This document shows positions 9,220-17,243 of a stretch of 35,407 bases of DNA, one piece after another. The notes under the pieces are model-generated. The model ran no database searches. It worked only from the letters and a program-made list of their open reading frames with translations, and was not told where the DNA came from. Source of the DNA: Prevotella sp. (GTDB lineage: Bacteria; Bacteroidota; Bacteroidia; Bacteroidales; Bacteroidaceae); the NCBI GenBank assembly GCA_017623155.1, contig JAGAPR010000058.1, forward strand, positions 1-35,407. The letters are read 5' to 3'. The number at the start of each line of letters is the position of its first letter. Positions within the stretch are counted from its first letter, which is position 1. Made by a program: the position numbers and the translations under genes.

Positions 9220-9263
9220 TTTTGCGAAACGGAGTCTCTTATATCGTAACAATACAATATGTC

Positions 9264-10160
9264 ATGCTTCAAATAGAGATAGACAGCGGCAGCGGGTTCT
9301 GCTTCGGAGTGACAACGGCCATCAGCAAGGCCGAGGAGGAGCTTGCCGAGGGCAAGACATTATATTGCCTCGGTGATATAGTGCATAACGGAATGGAGTG
9401 CGAACGGCTGCGGAAGATGGGACTCATAACCATCAATCACGAGCAGATGCGCGATTTGCACGACGTGAAAGTGCTGTTAAGGGCACACGGAGAGCCCCCC
9501 GAGACCTATGAACTTGCACGGCGAAACAACATCGAGATAATAGATGCGACATGCCCCGTGGTGCTTCAGTTGCAGCGCAGGATAAAGAAACAGTATGAGA
9601 AAGCGGGGGAGACGAATGCTCCGACGGCAGCTGACAAAGAGCCGTCTGCCGACTCTCAGATAGTGATATTCGGCAAAAACGGACACGCCGAAGTGCTCGG
9701 TCTTGTGGGACAGACGGAGAGCCATGCGATAGTGATAGAACAGTTTGACGATGTCAAGCGGCTTGACTTCACGCGAGACATATACCTTTATTCGCAAACG
9801 ACGAAGTCGCTCGACGAGTTTCATAAGATAATAGAATACATCCAGAGTCATATCTCACCGTCGGCAGAGTTCCGCAGTTTCGACACTATATGCCGTCAGG
9901 TGGCCAACAGGATGCCCAACATCAGTGCTTTTGCCACGCGCCATGACCTTATCCTTTTTGTTTGCGGGCGTAAGAGCAGCAACGGAAAGGTGCTTTTCAA
10001 CGAATGCTTGCGTGTAAACGGCAACAGCCATCTGATAGAAGGACCGGAGGAGATAAATCAGGAATGGCTCAAAGGTATAAAGACCGTGGGCATCTGCGGT
10101 GCCACGAGCACCCCCAAATGGCTCATGGAGCAATGTCGCGACGCATTGCTGAAATTGTGA
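9264..10160 (+). CDS. ispH: 4-hydroxy-3-methylbut-2-enyl diphosphate reductase
   Basis: IspH (LytB) makes IPP and DMAPP from HMBPP in the last step of the MEP isoprenoid pathway, using a 4Fe-4S cluster. From the ATG at 9264 it has 298 residues, the usual length; the in-frame ATG at 9222 would add 14 unneeded residues. The three cluster cysteines are C13 (GFCFGV), C97 (DATCPVV) and C210 (FDTIC). Substrate histidines H41, H75 and H141 and the proton-relay glutamate E143 (NGHAEV) are present. A low-complexity insert rich in A, E and D lies at 114-131. It precedes, on the opposite strand, cmk, with a shared terminator between them. A polyprenyl synthase that would use its products is encoded 2.6 kb downstream. 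Confidence 0.96.
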   Translation: MLQIEIDSGSGFCFGVTTAISKAEEELAEGKTLYCLGDIVHNGMECERLRKMGLITINHEQMRDLHDVKVLLRAHGEPPETYELARRNNIEIIDATCPVVLQLQRRIKKQYEKAGETNAPTAADKEPSADSQIVIFGKNGHAEVLGLVGQTESHAIVIEQFDDVKRLDFTRDIYLYSQTTKSLDEFHKIIEYIQSHISPSAEFRSFDTICRQVANRMPNISAFATRHDLILFVCGRKSSNGKVLFNECLRVNGNSHLIEGPEEINQEWLKGIKTVGICGATSTPKWLMEQCRDALLKL

Positions 10161-10184
10161 ATACACATTGTCCGAACATAAAAC

Positions 10185-10224
10185 AGCGCGCGTCCGATGG
10201 TTTTTCACCTATCGGACGCGCGCT
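10185..10224. terminator. Terminator between convergent ispH and cmk
   Basis: A 14-bp perfect GC-rich stem (10185-10198 with 10211-10224) and 12-nt loop lies between the two converging genes. On the minus strand it is followed by a T-rich stretch (GTTTTATG), so it works best for cmk; on the plus strand it may end ispH less strictly, as there is no T run. Confidence 0.8.
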
Positions 10225-10235
10225 AAAAGTATCCG

Positions 10236-10925
10236 TTATCGGGCTGCTTTATTGAACATTTCGATCAGCCATTGCTTCTGTTCTTCGAGCGTCATGTGGC
10301 TGTTGTCGAGCTCGATGGCGTCTTCGGCCTTGCGCAGTGGCGACACTTCGCGGTGTGAGTCGATGTAGTCGCGCTCCTTTACGTTGTGCAAAATGCTGTC
10401 GAAATCGGCCTCCATGCCCTTTGCTTTCAGTTCGTCGTAACGGCGTTTGGCTCTCACTTCGGCACTCGCCGTCACGTAAATCTTCAATTCCGCGTCGGGA
10501 AAAACGGTCGTTCCAATGTCCCGGCCGTCCATCACCACACCTTTATCTTTACCCATTTGCTGCTGCATGGCCACGAGAGCCGAGCGCACAAATGGCAATG
10601 CTGCCACCGGACTCACATTGTTCGACACTTCCATTGTGCGTATGTCGCGCTCCACGTTCTCGCCGTTCAGATATGTTTCCGGCAGCCCCGTACTCTCGTT
10701 GAGCACGAATGATATGCTTATTTCCGGCATTTGGCGTTCCAACCCGGCCGCGTTTATCTTTCCGTCGGCATCAAACAGCTTGTTTCTCATGGCGTAGAGG
10801 GTGACGCATCGATACATCGCTCCCGTATCGACATATACATATCCCACTTCTTTCGCGAGGTCTTTTGCCATCGTACTCTTGCCGCACGACGAGAAACCGT
10901 CTATCGCTATGGTGATTTTTTTCAT
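10236..10925 (-). CDS. cmk: (d)CMP kinase
   Basis: 229 residues. Cytidylate kinase phosphorylates CMP and dCMP with ATP in pyrimidine nucleotide recycling. The P-loop is GFSSCGKST at 10-18, followed by the CMP-binding YVDTGAMYR. The core motif [17 protein letters not shown] and the lid segment with [13 protein letters not shown] are both present. The C-terminal [19 protein letters not shown] is typical of bacterial Cmk. It starts 17 bp after porQ on the same strand, so the two form an operon; I recall this porQ-cmk pairing from other Bacteroidota. Confidence 0.95.
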   Translation of the reverse strand: MKKITIAIDGFSSCGKSTMAKDLAKEVGYVYVDTGAMYRCVTLYAMRNKLFDADGKINAAGLERQMPEISISFVLNESTGLPETYLNGENVERDIRTMEVSNNVSPVAALPFVRSALVAMQQQMGKDKGVVMDGRDIGTTVFPDAELKIYVTASAEVRAKRRYDELKAKGMEADFDSILHNVKERDYIDSHREVSPLRKAEDAIELDNSHMTLEEQKQWLIEMFNKAAR

Positions 10926-10942
10926 GCTTTCTGTTTATTTTT

Positions 10943-11887
10943 TTATAATGAATAAGTTACGTTGAATGTCAGCGAGGTCGACGATACGTGATATTTGGCG
11001 TATGCGACATTCAGTTTGAAGCGTTCGAGTTGCAGCCCCGCGCCGAGCGAGAGTCCTGCGCCGTGACTGCTTTCTCCTTCGGCATCGGTGATTTTCATCT
11101 CGTCGGCACGTCTGAAATTATATCCTCCGGCGATGTAGATGCTGCTCGACAGCATAATGTCCACTCCCAGTACCAAGTGATTTATGAACCGTCCTTCCCA
11201 GTCGTTCAGCCTTGTCATCGTGCCCGATATGCGCAGCGGGGCGTTGCCGAGCTGTTTGCTGAGCCCCAGTTGCACGTCGAGCGGTATGCGTTCGAAGTCG
11301 TCTTCAAACGCCTTTACCTGTCCGCCGAGGTTTCTTGCCACCGCCGATATCGACAGTCCCTGCTCTTCGAGATAGTAGTTCAGTCCGAGATCCACTCCCA
11401 TGGCCAGTGAGTTGTAGCCTCCGATCGACGATGTTATTATTTTGGCTGTTATTCCTCCCGCCAGTCTTTCGGTGAGCGTATAGGCGAACGAGCCGCCCAC
11501 CATTATGTCTTTTGCCGAGAAAGTGCCCGTCTGAATGTTGTCGGCCGTGGTCTCTTTCATGCTTCCGTAGTCCATATACAGTGCCGACACTCCCCATGTG
11601 GCCTTGTCGTTGACAGCTTTCACGAACGACGCTCCGCCCAGTTTCACGCCCTCCATGTATGTCATGAAGTTCAGGTTGAGCGATTTGTCGCTCACTCCCG
11701 TGAGCAGCGACGGGTTGTGAAATATCAGTGTCGGGTCGTCTTCTATTATCGTTATGTTGTCTCCTCCGAGTGCCGCGACGTGCGCGCTCATCGGCAATCG
11801 CAGGAAATTATAATCCGTCCGGCTCTCCTGTGCCGTCGCAATCAGTGGAAAAAGCACCGCGATTATGGCAAAAAACACTTTTTTCAT
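10943..11887 (-). CDS. porQ: Type IX secretion system protein PorQ
   Basis: 314 residues with a signal peptide (MKKVFFAIIAVLFPLIATAQ). The mature start has YNFLRLPMSAHVAALGGDN and DDPTLIFHNPSLL, the signature of the PorV/PorQ outer-membrane family. The rest alternates like a 14-strand FadL-type beta barrel and ends with an aromatic/hydrophobic strand (LTFNVTYSL). The length fits PorQ better than PorV (about 390 residues), and the neighbour cmk supports PorQ. In T9SS, PorQ works with PorZ at the surface to transfer cargo to A-type lipopolysaccharide. A cargo-type sorting domain is encoded at the right end of this window. A minus-strand -7 element lies just upstream. Confidence 0.8.
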   Translation of the reverse strand: MKKVFFAIIAVLFPLIATAQESRTDYNFLRLPMSAHVAALGGDNITIIEDDPTLIFHNPSLLTGVSDKSLNLNFMTYMEGVKLGGASFVKAVNDKATWGVSALYMDYGSMKETTADNIQTGTFSAKDIMVGGSFAYTLTERLAGGITAKIITSSIGGYNSLAMGVDLGLNYYLEEQGLSISAVARNLGGQVKAFEDDFERIPLDVQLGLSKQLGNAPLRISGTMTRLNDWEGRFINHLVLGVDIMLSSSIYIAGGYNFRRADEMKITDAEGESSHGAGLSLGAGLQLERFKLNVAYAKYHVSSTSLTFNVTYSL

Positions 11888-11909
11888 CTATTTTATGGTA
11901 ATTTGTCGG

Positions 11910-11917
11910 CAAAGTTA
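11910..11917 (-). promoter_or_regulatory. Likely -7 element of porQ-cmk
   Basis: TAACTTTG on the minus strand matches TAnnTTTG and lies 22 bp before the porQ ATG. No exact TTTG is found at the -33 distance. Confidence 0.45.
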
Positions 11918-11939
11918 CGCCTTTTTGAAATATCTGCGT

Positions 11940-11947
11940 TAATTTTG
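11940..11947 (+). promoter_or_regulatory. Likely -7 element of the tonB operon
   Basis: TAATTTTG matches TAnnTTTG about 61 bp before the tonB start, in the 121-bp region shared with the divergent porQ gene. The nearest upstream TTTG (11924) is too close to be a good -33 box. Confidence 0.4.
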
Positions 11948-12008
11948 CAGCAGTAATTCGTTTTATTATCAAGAATATAACGAAAAAAAACTCTTTATAT
12001 TATAAATA

Positions 12009-12734
12009 ATGATGGAGATAAAGAAAAGCGTCTCGGCAGATTTGGAGAACAAGCGGCTAACGGGATTCCTACTCGGGCTGATATTTGCTTTATCTCTTCT
12101 TTTTACAGCCTTTGAATATATTATTGACGACACGTCATCGGATGCGGCCGACGCCGAGTTCGACAATCTCATGGCCGACATGGAACTGAGTCCAGTGCGT
12201 GTCGAGGACGACATGATAGCCCTCGCGCCGGTGAAGCAGGAGCCCGTGACCGACAAGTTGCGTATCGAAGACGAGCCGGTGTCCGATGAGCCGGCCGACA
12301 TTTCCGATATGGAGACACCTGTTCCGTCGGGTAATGCCGCAGGCATGGTGCCTTTCGTTCCGGCCGACGACGAGGCCGCTCTTTCCGTTCCGGCTCTTTC
12401 CCCCGTTGCCGATGAAAATCCCGAACACTTCCGTGTGGTGCGCGAGTTGCCGCAGTTTCCCGGCGGTGCGGTTGAAATGATGAAGTGGCTGACGCGCAAC
12501 CTGAAATATCCGGCCGATGCCAAGCATCGTAATAAGGAGGGGAAGGTGACGGTTCAGTTTATCGTAACCACCGAAGGCACCGTCACCGACATAAAGATTA
12601 TAACCCATGCCGACCCCGCACTCGACCGTGAGGCCCTCCGCGTGATAAGGGCCATGCCCCGATGGAAAGCCGGAGTGCAGGACGGAAAGCCCTGTCGGAC
12701 AATGGTTCGCATTCCCGTAGTCTTTAAATTGTAA
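12009..12734 (+). CDS. tonB: Energy transducer TonB
   Basis: 241 residues. A cytoplasmic N terminus (EIKKSVSADLENKRLTGFL) leads into one membrane helix at about 19-38 (LLGLIFALSLLFTAFEYII), then an acidic, proline-containing periplasmic linker (about 40-145). The C-terminal TonB fold begins with PQFPGGAVEMMKWLTRNLKYP and contains GKVTVQFIVTTEGTVTDIKI and the RAMPRWKAG motif. The form with this N terminus is typical of Bacteroidota. It transmits proton-motive force from ExbB/ExbD to outer-membrane transporters; such an ExbBD operon starts 2.6 kb downstream. It is the first gene of a plus-strand operon with the polyprenyl synthase (21 bp) and TatD genes. Start may be the second ATG (12012). Confidence 0.92.
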   Translation: MMEIKKSVSADLENKRLTGFLLGLIFALSLLFTAFEYIIDDTSSDAADAEFDNLMADMELSPVRVEDDMIALAPVKQEPVTDKLRIEDEPVSDEPADISDMETPVPSGNAAGMVPFVPADDEAALSVPALSPVADENPEHFRVVRELPQFPGGAVEMMKWLTRNLKYPADAKHRNKEGKVTVQFIVTTEGTVTDIKIITHADPALDREALRVIRAMPRWKAGVQDGKPCRTMVRIPVVFKL

Positions 12735-12755
12735 TAAAATAAAACCATTATCAAT

Positions 12756-13730
12756 ATGTTGACATCAACCGAAATACTCGATATGGTAAACGAGTTCATC
12801 GACAAGTTGCCATATACCCGCAAGCCGGAGTCGCTCTATGAGCCTATCAAATACGTGCTGTCCATCGGCGGCAAACGCATACGCCCCGTGCTGATGCTCA
12901 TGTCTTACAACATGTTCAGAGACGACCCGCAAAGCATTCTCATGCCCGCCTGCGGCATAGAGACGTACCATAACTACACATTGTTGCACGACGACCTGAT
13001 GGATAATGCCGATGTGCGCCGCGGCCGGCCCACCGTTCACCGCAAGTGGGACGCCAACACGGCGATACTCTCGGGCGACTCAATGCTTGTTGTCGCCTTT
13101 CAGCGGATAGCCGCCTGCGCCCCCGACAAGTTGCGCCCGGTGCTCGACCTGTTCACCGAGACGGCTTTGGAGATTGGCGAGGGACAGCAGTACGACATGG
13201 ATTTCGAGACCCGCAACGATGTCGCCGAGGAAGAATACATCGAGATGATACGCCTTAAAACGAGCGTGTTGCTGGCCTGTGCCGTGAAGATAGGTGCCAT
13301 ATTGGCCGGAGCGTCTGATGCCGATGCCGACAATCTTTATAAGTTCGGCGAGCGGATGGGACTCGCATTCCAGTTGCAAGACGACCTTCTCGACGTGTAC
13401 GGCGACCCTGCCGTGTTCGGGAAAGCCATCGGCGGCGACATTACTTCAAACAAGAAGACATACATGTTGATAAACGCCTTGCGGCTGGCCGACGACCGGC
13501 AGCGTGCCGAGTTGGAGCGTTGGATAGGCATGAGCGAGTTCGACCGTGCCGAAAAAATCGCCGCCGTGACGGCCATCTACGACGAGACAGGCATCCGCAA
13601 ACTGTGCGAGAGCCGCATAGACAGCTACTTTGCCGAGAGCGAACAGTATCTCGACAAAGTGTCGGTATCCGCCGAACGCAAGGAAAACCTGCGCCGTTTC
13701 ACAGCCGAAATGATGCGTAGAGAAAAATGA
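12756..13730 (+). CDS. Short-chain polyprenyl diphosphate synthase
   Basis: 324 residues, all-alpha trans-prenyltransferase. Both aspartate-rich motifs are present: DDLMD at 79-83 and DDLLD at 209-213, with GGKRIRP at 38-44, RRGRPTVHRKW after the first motif and GGDITSNKK at 226-234. It condenses IPP with allylic diphosphates; ispH upstream supplies precursors. The first motif lacks the two-residue insertion of E. coli IspA and the fifth residue before it is tyrosine (Y74), features linked to short products such as FPP or GGPP; chain length is an inference. It lies between tonB and tatD in an operon. Confidence 0.92.
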   Translation: MLTSTEILDMVNEFIDKLPYTRKPESLYEPIKYVLSIGGKRIRPVLMLMSYNMFRDDPQSILMPACGIETYHNYTLLHDDLMDNADVRRGRPTVHRKWDANTAILSGDSMLVVAFQRIAACAPDKLRPVLDLFTETALEIGEGQQYDMDFETRNDVAEEEYIEMIRLKTSVLLACAVKIGAILAGASDADADNLYKFGERMGLAFQLQDDLLDVYGDPAVFGKAIGGDITSNKKTYMLINALRLADDRQRAELERWIGMSEFDRAEKIAAVTAIYDETGIRKLCESRIDSYFAESEQYLDKVSVSAERKENLRRFTAEMMRREK

Positions 13731-13743
13731 TTTCGATAACGAC

Positions 13744-14517
13744 ATGTACTACATAGACACACACACACATCTCGACGGCACAGAATTTGACGCCGATCGC
13801 GACGAAGTGGTGGCCCGTGCCCGTGAGGCCGGAGTGGGGCGGATGCTCGTTCCAGCCATCGACCTGCCGTCGTCGCGTGCCGCTCTGGCCCTTGCCGCCC
13901 GCTATCCGGGCTGTGTCTACGCCATGGCAGGCCTGCATCCCGAGGAGGTGCGTGGCGATTATGCCGCCCGGCTCGCCGATATCCGCTCTCTGTTGCCCGC
14001 CGGTTATATCGCCGTCGGCGAGGTGGGGCTCGACTATTATTGGAGCCGCGAGTACGAGAAAGAGCAGCTTGCGGCTTTCGAGGAGCAGGTGAAATGGTCG
14101 ATAGAGCTTCGTCTTCCGCTGATGATACATTGCCGCAAGGCTCAGAATGAGATGGTGGCCATGCTCCGCAGGTATGAAAGAGAGTTGCCCGGGGGCGTGT
14201 TCCACTGTTTCACGGGCAACGGGCACGAGGCTGCCGAGCTGCTTCGTTTCGACCGTTTCGCGCTCGGCATCGGCGGTGTGCTTACGTTCAAGAAGAGCAA
14301 CCTGCCCGGTGTGCTGCCCGGAGTGCCGCTCGACCGTGTTGTGCTCGAGACCGACAGTCCCTACATGGCACCCGTGCCGATGCGCGGCAAGCGCAACGAG
14401 AGTGCCTATACACAGTATGTGCTGAGTAAGATGGCCGAGTGTTACGGCGTTAGCGAGGAACATGTGGCCGAGGTGACCACAGCCAATGCGGAGAGGATAT
14501 TTTTTAGTTACGTATAA
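13744..14517 (+). CDS. TatD family metal-dependent nuclease
   Basis: 257 residues with the metal ligands of the TatD family: HTH at 7-9, E93 in GEVGLDYYW, H129 in MIHCRKA, H154 in FHCFTGN and D204 in LETDSPYMAP. TatD enzymes are cytoplasmic DNases/exonucleases of the amidohydrolase fold. It starts 13 bp after the polyprenyl synthase. Its last 14 coding bases (from 14504) lie inside the right inverted-repeat arm and are repeated, with the stop codon, at the inner end of the left arm. An (AC)6 tract at 13757-13769 encodes part of the THTH metal motif. Confidence 0.93.
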   Translation: MYYIDTHTHLDGTEFDADRDEVVARAREAGVGRMLVPAIDLPSSRAALALAARYPGCVYAMAGLHPEEVRGDYAARLADIRSLLPAGYIAVGEVGLDYYWSREYEKEQLAAFEEQVKWSIELRLPLMIHCRKAQNEMVAMLRRYERELPGGVFHCFTGNGHEAAELLRFDRFALGIGGVLTFKKSNLPGVLPGVPLDRVVLETDSPYMAPVPMRGKRNESAYTQYVLSKMAECYGVSEEHVAEVTTANAERIFFSYV

Positions 14518-14799
14518 TGAACTAAAACAGGCTGTTAAATAAATTAACGGTCTTTGTAATTGCGTTTTTCTGAAAAAAAAGTTTCGAGCTCGCAAATTCG
14601 CGAGTTTTGAGGCATTTTGCGTAAATATCTGTATACAAGAAAGATACGGGTATTTGTGCGTTTTCTGAAAGCATTTAAAACCGTCTTGTTTTCCAATTAG
14701 GCCGTAATTGCATTCCAATTACGGCCTAATTGCACTCCCGTTAGGCCGTAATTGGAATGCAATTACGGCCTTATTGCAAGGCAAAATCGGAGAAAATGC
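14504..14799. repeat. Right arm of the 296-bp inverted repeat pair
   Basis: Reverse-complement match to 1-296 over the full length without gaps. It begins within the final codons of tatD and contains two GGCCGTAATTG palindromes (about 14697-14729 and 14744-14770) and a tract of eight A. The left arm touches the window edge, so the true outer boundary of the repeat cannot be fixed; on this side 14800 is A. Confidence 0.95.
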
Positions 14800-15161
14800 A
14801 ACAAAAAAGGATTGTAAATGTTATTAAAGATTAATTTCTTGACAAAGCCGTTAAATTATTTAAGTTAATAAAACCTCTTTCAAAAAAATCAAATGTCACG
14901 CCTTTTTACTTTTTGGTAACAATTTTAAGTTAAAATGGGGAAGCCTTGTTTTGTAAATCCCTCCAATCATTTGGTTTTGCTACAGACATTCAATATAGTG
15001 TCATTCCCTCTATCAGAAAGTTCCTTAGACTCAGAATTCTGATACCGTCTTTTCGGCAGAAACCGTGAATTGCCTCCTGTCACATACACATCCACATTCC
15101 GCATACCCTTAAAGAATTATAAAAAAACGGTGGGAATAACATGATTTAGGGCGAAAAAGAA
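14800..15161. other. Intergenic region without a recognised gene
   Basis: About 360 bp, AT-rich, between the repeat and the tRNA promoter. I see no credible coding sequence. It holds a 12-bp perfect palindrome (15031-15042) and no T-tailed hairpin that would clearly end the tatD transcript. Confidence 0.6.
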
Positions 15162-15169
15162 TAAATTTG
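15162..15169 (+). promoter_or_regulatory. Likely -7 element of tRNA-Ser
   Basis: TAAATTTG matches TAnnTTTG, 40 bp before the tRNA. A TTTA at 15145 is too close for a standard -33 box. It may also drive the exbB operon, which begins 50 bp after the tRNA with no separate promoter that I can see. Confidence 0.4.
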
Positions 15170-15208
15170 CACCGCAAAATGCGTCGCGAGTGGCGACAAT
15201 CCGATTGA

Positions 15209-15296
15209 GGAGAGGTGCTCGAGTGGCTGAAGAGGCACGCCTGGAAAGCGTGTATACGTCAAAAGCGTATCGGGGGTTCGAATCCCCCTCTCTCCG
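15209..15296 (+). tRNA. tRNA-Ser (anticodon GGA)
   Basis: An 88-nt class II tRNA. The acceptor stem GGAGAGG pairs with TCTCTCC (one G-T pair), the discriminator is G, the D-arm carries GAGTGGCTGAAG, the anticodon stem CACGC/GCGTG encloses CTGGAAA giving anticodon GGA, a long variable arm follows as in tRNA-Ser, and the T-arm is GGGGGTTCGAATCCCCC. No CCA is encoded. It reads UCC and UCU codons. Confidence 0.97.
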
Positions 15297-15346
15297 CAAA
15301 AAGACCAATCGGTTTATTAAAATCAATTCAGCTTATTTTTTAAGGA

Positions 15347-16207
15347 ATGAGAAAATTAATTGCGATTTTGGCAATTATCGGTTTCCTTTTGTTTGTCAGG
15401 GCCGACTTGGCAAGCGCTCAGGCGGGGCCGGACACGGTGGAAACAGTGGCGGAAGACACTGCCGCCGCATTGTCGCGCGACACTTCGGCAGCGACTGTTA
15501 CAAACAAATCTCTTACAGACGATATTATCGACGACGAGCTTGAAGCGGAGGAGAGCACAGGCTTTCACACCCGCTTGAAAACAAAGTTCATCGAAGGCAA
15601 CGCCGGGTTCATGTCGCTCGTGGCGATAGCCCTTGTGCTCGGATTGGCATTCTGCATAGAGCGTATCGTTTACCTCACTCTCTCGGAGATAAATGCGAAG
15701 CGGTTTATGAGCGACTTGGAGGCCAAAGTGGCAGCCGACGATATCGAGGGCGCGAAACAATTATGTCGCGACACCCGCGGACCCGTGGCCTCGATATGCT
15801 ATCAGGGACTGGTGCGCATCGACGAGCAGATAGACAACATCGAGCGGTCGATAGTGTCTTTCGGCTCGGTGCAATCGGCAAATCTCGAGCGCGGATGCTC
15901 GTGGATAACACTGTTCATCTCCATTGCCCCGTCGCTCGGTTTTCTCGGCACCGTGATAGGCATGGTGATGGCTTTCGACCAGATACGCATCATGGGCGAC
16001 ATAAGCACATCCATCGTGGCGTCGGGCATGAAAGTGGCACTGATAACGACAATTTTCGGTATCATCGCGGCCCTCATCCTGCAACTTTTCTATAACTATG
16101 TGATATCCAAAATCGAGCATCTGACATCGCAGATGGAAGAGTCGGCAATATCCCTGCTCGATATGATAATGAAATACAAGCTCCGCAATGACGAAAAAAG
16201 CCGGTAA
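15347..16207 (+). CDS. exbB: MotA/TolQ/ExbB proton channel protein
   Basis: 286 residues. An N-terminal hydrophobic signal-like segment (MRKLIAILAIIGFLLFV) is followed by an acidic linker, a membrane helix near 86-107 (FMSLVAIALVLGLAFCIERI), a cytoplasmic segment, and the two conserved C-terminal helices including SIAPSLGFLGTVIGMVMAF and IVASGMKVALITTIFGIIAAL. This is the ExbB/TolQ domain, the pentameric stator part that conducts protons with ExbD. It is the first gene of a four-gene operon ending in two exbD genes. It overlaps the next gene by 20 bp. Confidence 0.93.
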   Translation: MRKLIAILAIIGFLLFVRADLASAQAGPDTVETVAEDTAAALSRDTSAATVTNKSLTDDIIDDELEAEESTGFHTRLKTKFIEGNAGFMSLVAIALVLGLAFCIERIVYLTLSEINAKRFMSDLEAKVAADDIEGAKQLCRDTRGPVASICYQGLVRIDEQIDNIERSIVSFGSVQSANLERGCSWITLFISIAPSLGFLGTVIGMVMAFDQIRIMGDISTSIVASGMKVALITTIFGIIAALILQLFYNYVISKIEHLTSQMEESAISLLDMIMKYKLRNDEKSR

Positions 16208-16721
16208 GACAATCGTTGGCAGCATGTCGGCCGAGCGCATCGCCCGCCGGGTGTTTCTGTCGCTCATAGTGGTTGTGGCAGTGGTGCTCGCGGCCTTTTA
16301 TCTCGTGGGCTATTCGATGCCTTACGAGGACAACGCCAACTATAACGCCCCTCTGCTCACCGACGTTCTCATCTGGCTGGTATATATTCTCATCGGTATG
16401 GCTGCCGTGCTCACGACAGTATCTGTGGCGGCCGGCATAAGGGCACGCTCTGCCGGAGACATGACGGCAAACGGCCTGCCGGCGGCGCGCATAGCATACA
16501 CGACGGCCGGTATCGTGGCCGGCGTTTTACTGCTCACGTTCGTTCTCGGCTCGTCAAATCCCGTGCAGGCAAACGGCAAGGCATACGACAGTGCCGTGTG
16601 GCTGAGGCTCAGCGACATGTTTATTCACACATCTGAGATACTTATCGTCATTGCTGTGGCGTGCGTGGCGTTCGGTGCGTCGGGGATTGCCCGGCGCGGA
16701 AAGGCGACAAAAAAGAGTTAG
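16188..16721 (+). CDS. Four-helix membrane protein in the exbBD operon, unknown function
   Basis: 177 residues, not recognised as a named family. Four membrane segments are visible at about 21-44, 56-85, 103-123 and 145-169, with basic N- and C-terminal tails (KKAGK, RRGKATKKS). It sits between exbB (20-bp overlap) and the first exbD (3-bp gap), a position that suggests it belongs to the same inner-membrane motor. I recall a similarly placed membrane protein in other Bacteroidales exbB-exbD-exbD operons, but I cannot confirm that here. An internal ATG at 16224 would avoid the overlap. Confidence 0.8.
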   Translation: MTKKAGKTIVGSMSAERIARRVFLSLIVVVAVVLAAFYLVGYSMPYEDNANYNAPLLTDVLIWLVYILIGMAAVLTTVSVAAGIRARSAGDMTANGLPAARIAYTTAGIVAGVLLLTFVLGSSNPVQANGKAYDSAVWLRLSDMFIHTSEILIVIAVACVAFGASGIARRGKATKKS

Positions 16722-16724
16722 ACC

Positions 16725-17243
16725 ATGTTTAACAGACGTTTCAGAAGCAGAGTGCCCGCCCTCAACACCACATCCACCGCCGACATCTCTTTCATGTTGC
16801 TGGTGTTTTTTCTCGTCACCACATCAATCGACACCGACCGCGGACTGCAGCGCAGGCTTGCACCGCCGCCGCGCGACGGCAGGGAGACGGAGATGGTGGT
16901 GAAGCGCGACGATATGATGAGACTCGACGTAACGGCCGGCAACACAGTGGCATGCGACGGCGAAACCGTCACCACCGAAGAACTGACACGGCGGGTTGAA
17001 AAATTTGTCGAGAGCAGAAAAACAAGTCACGTGATATCGATACATGTGGACAGAAGCGCCACTTACGAAACTTATTTCGGCGTGCAGAACGCCATCATGG
17101 CGGCATACAACCGACTGAGAGACGATTTCGCGACGCGCACTTACGGTCGCCCTTATGCCGAGTGCGACACGAAAGAACGTGCCAAGGTGGCAGAACGTTA
17201 TCCGCAACGCATATCCGAGACAACGGAAGGAGGCGACCGATGA
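16725..17243 (+). CDS. exbD: ExbD/TolR biopolymer transport protein (first copy)
   Basis: 172 residues. A basic N terminus (FNRRFRSRVPALNTTSTAD) precedes a single membrane helix with the conserved aspartate at its start (ADISFMLLVFFLVTTSI, D about residue 20). The periplasmic domain (about 50-150) has the TolR fold pattern, with ISIHVDRSATYETYFGVQNAI. The C-terminal tail extends past the usual domain with a charged segment. ExbD supplies the essential aspartate of the proton-driven motor with ExbB. It ends in an ATGA overlap with the second exbD. Confidence 0.9.
   Translation: MFNRRFRSRVPALNTTSTADISFMLLVFFLVTTSIDTDRGLQRRLAPPPRDGRETEMVVKRDDMMRLDVTAGNTVACDGETVTTEELTRRVEKFVESRKTSHVISIHVDRSATYETYFGVQNAIMAAYNRLRDDFATRTYGRPYAECDTKERAKVAERYPQRISETTEGGDR

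Noticed and set aside
13757-13769. (AC)6 tract at the start of tatD as a phase-variation switch
   Set aside because: The tract encodes part of the required HxH metal motif (THTH), which explains it; length changes would simply break the gene.
1-14799. Composite transposon or integrative element bounded by the inverted arms
   Set aside because: No transposase, integrase or target-site duplication is visible, and the enclosed genes are mostly housekeeping; a recombination substrate or interspersed repeat is a better reading.
15031-15042. 12-bp perfect palindrome TCAGAATTCTGA as an operator
   Set aside because: It is single, short and AT-rich, with no second copy or nearby promoter to support a regulatory role.
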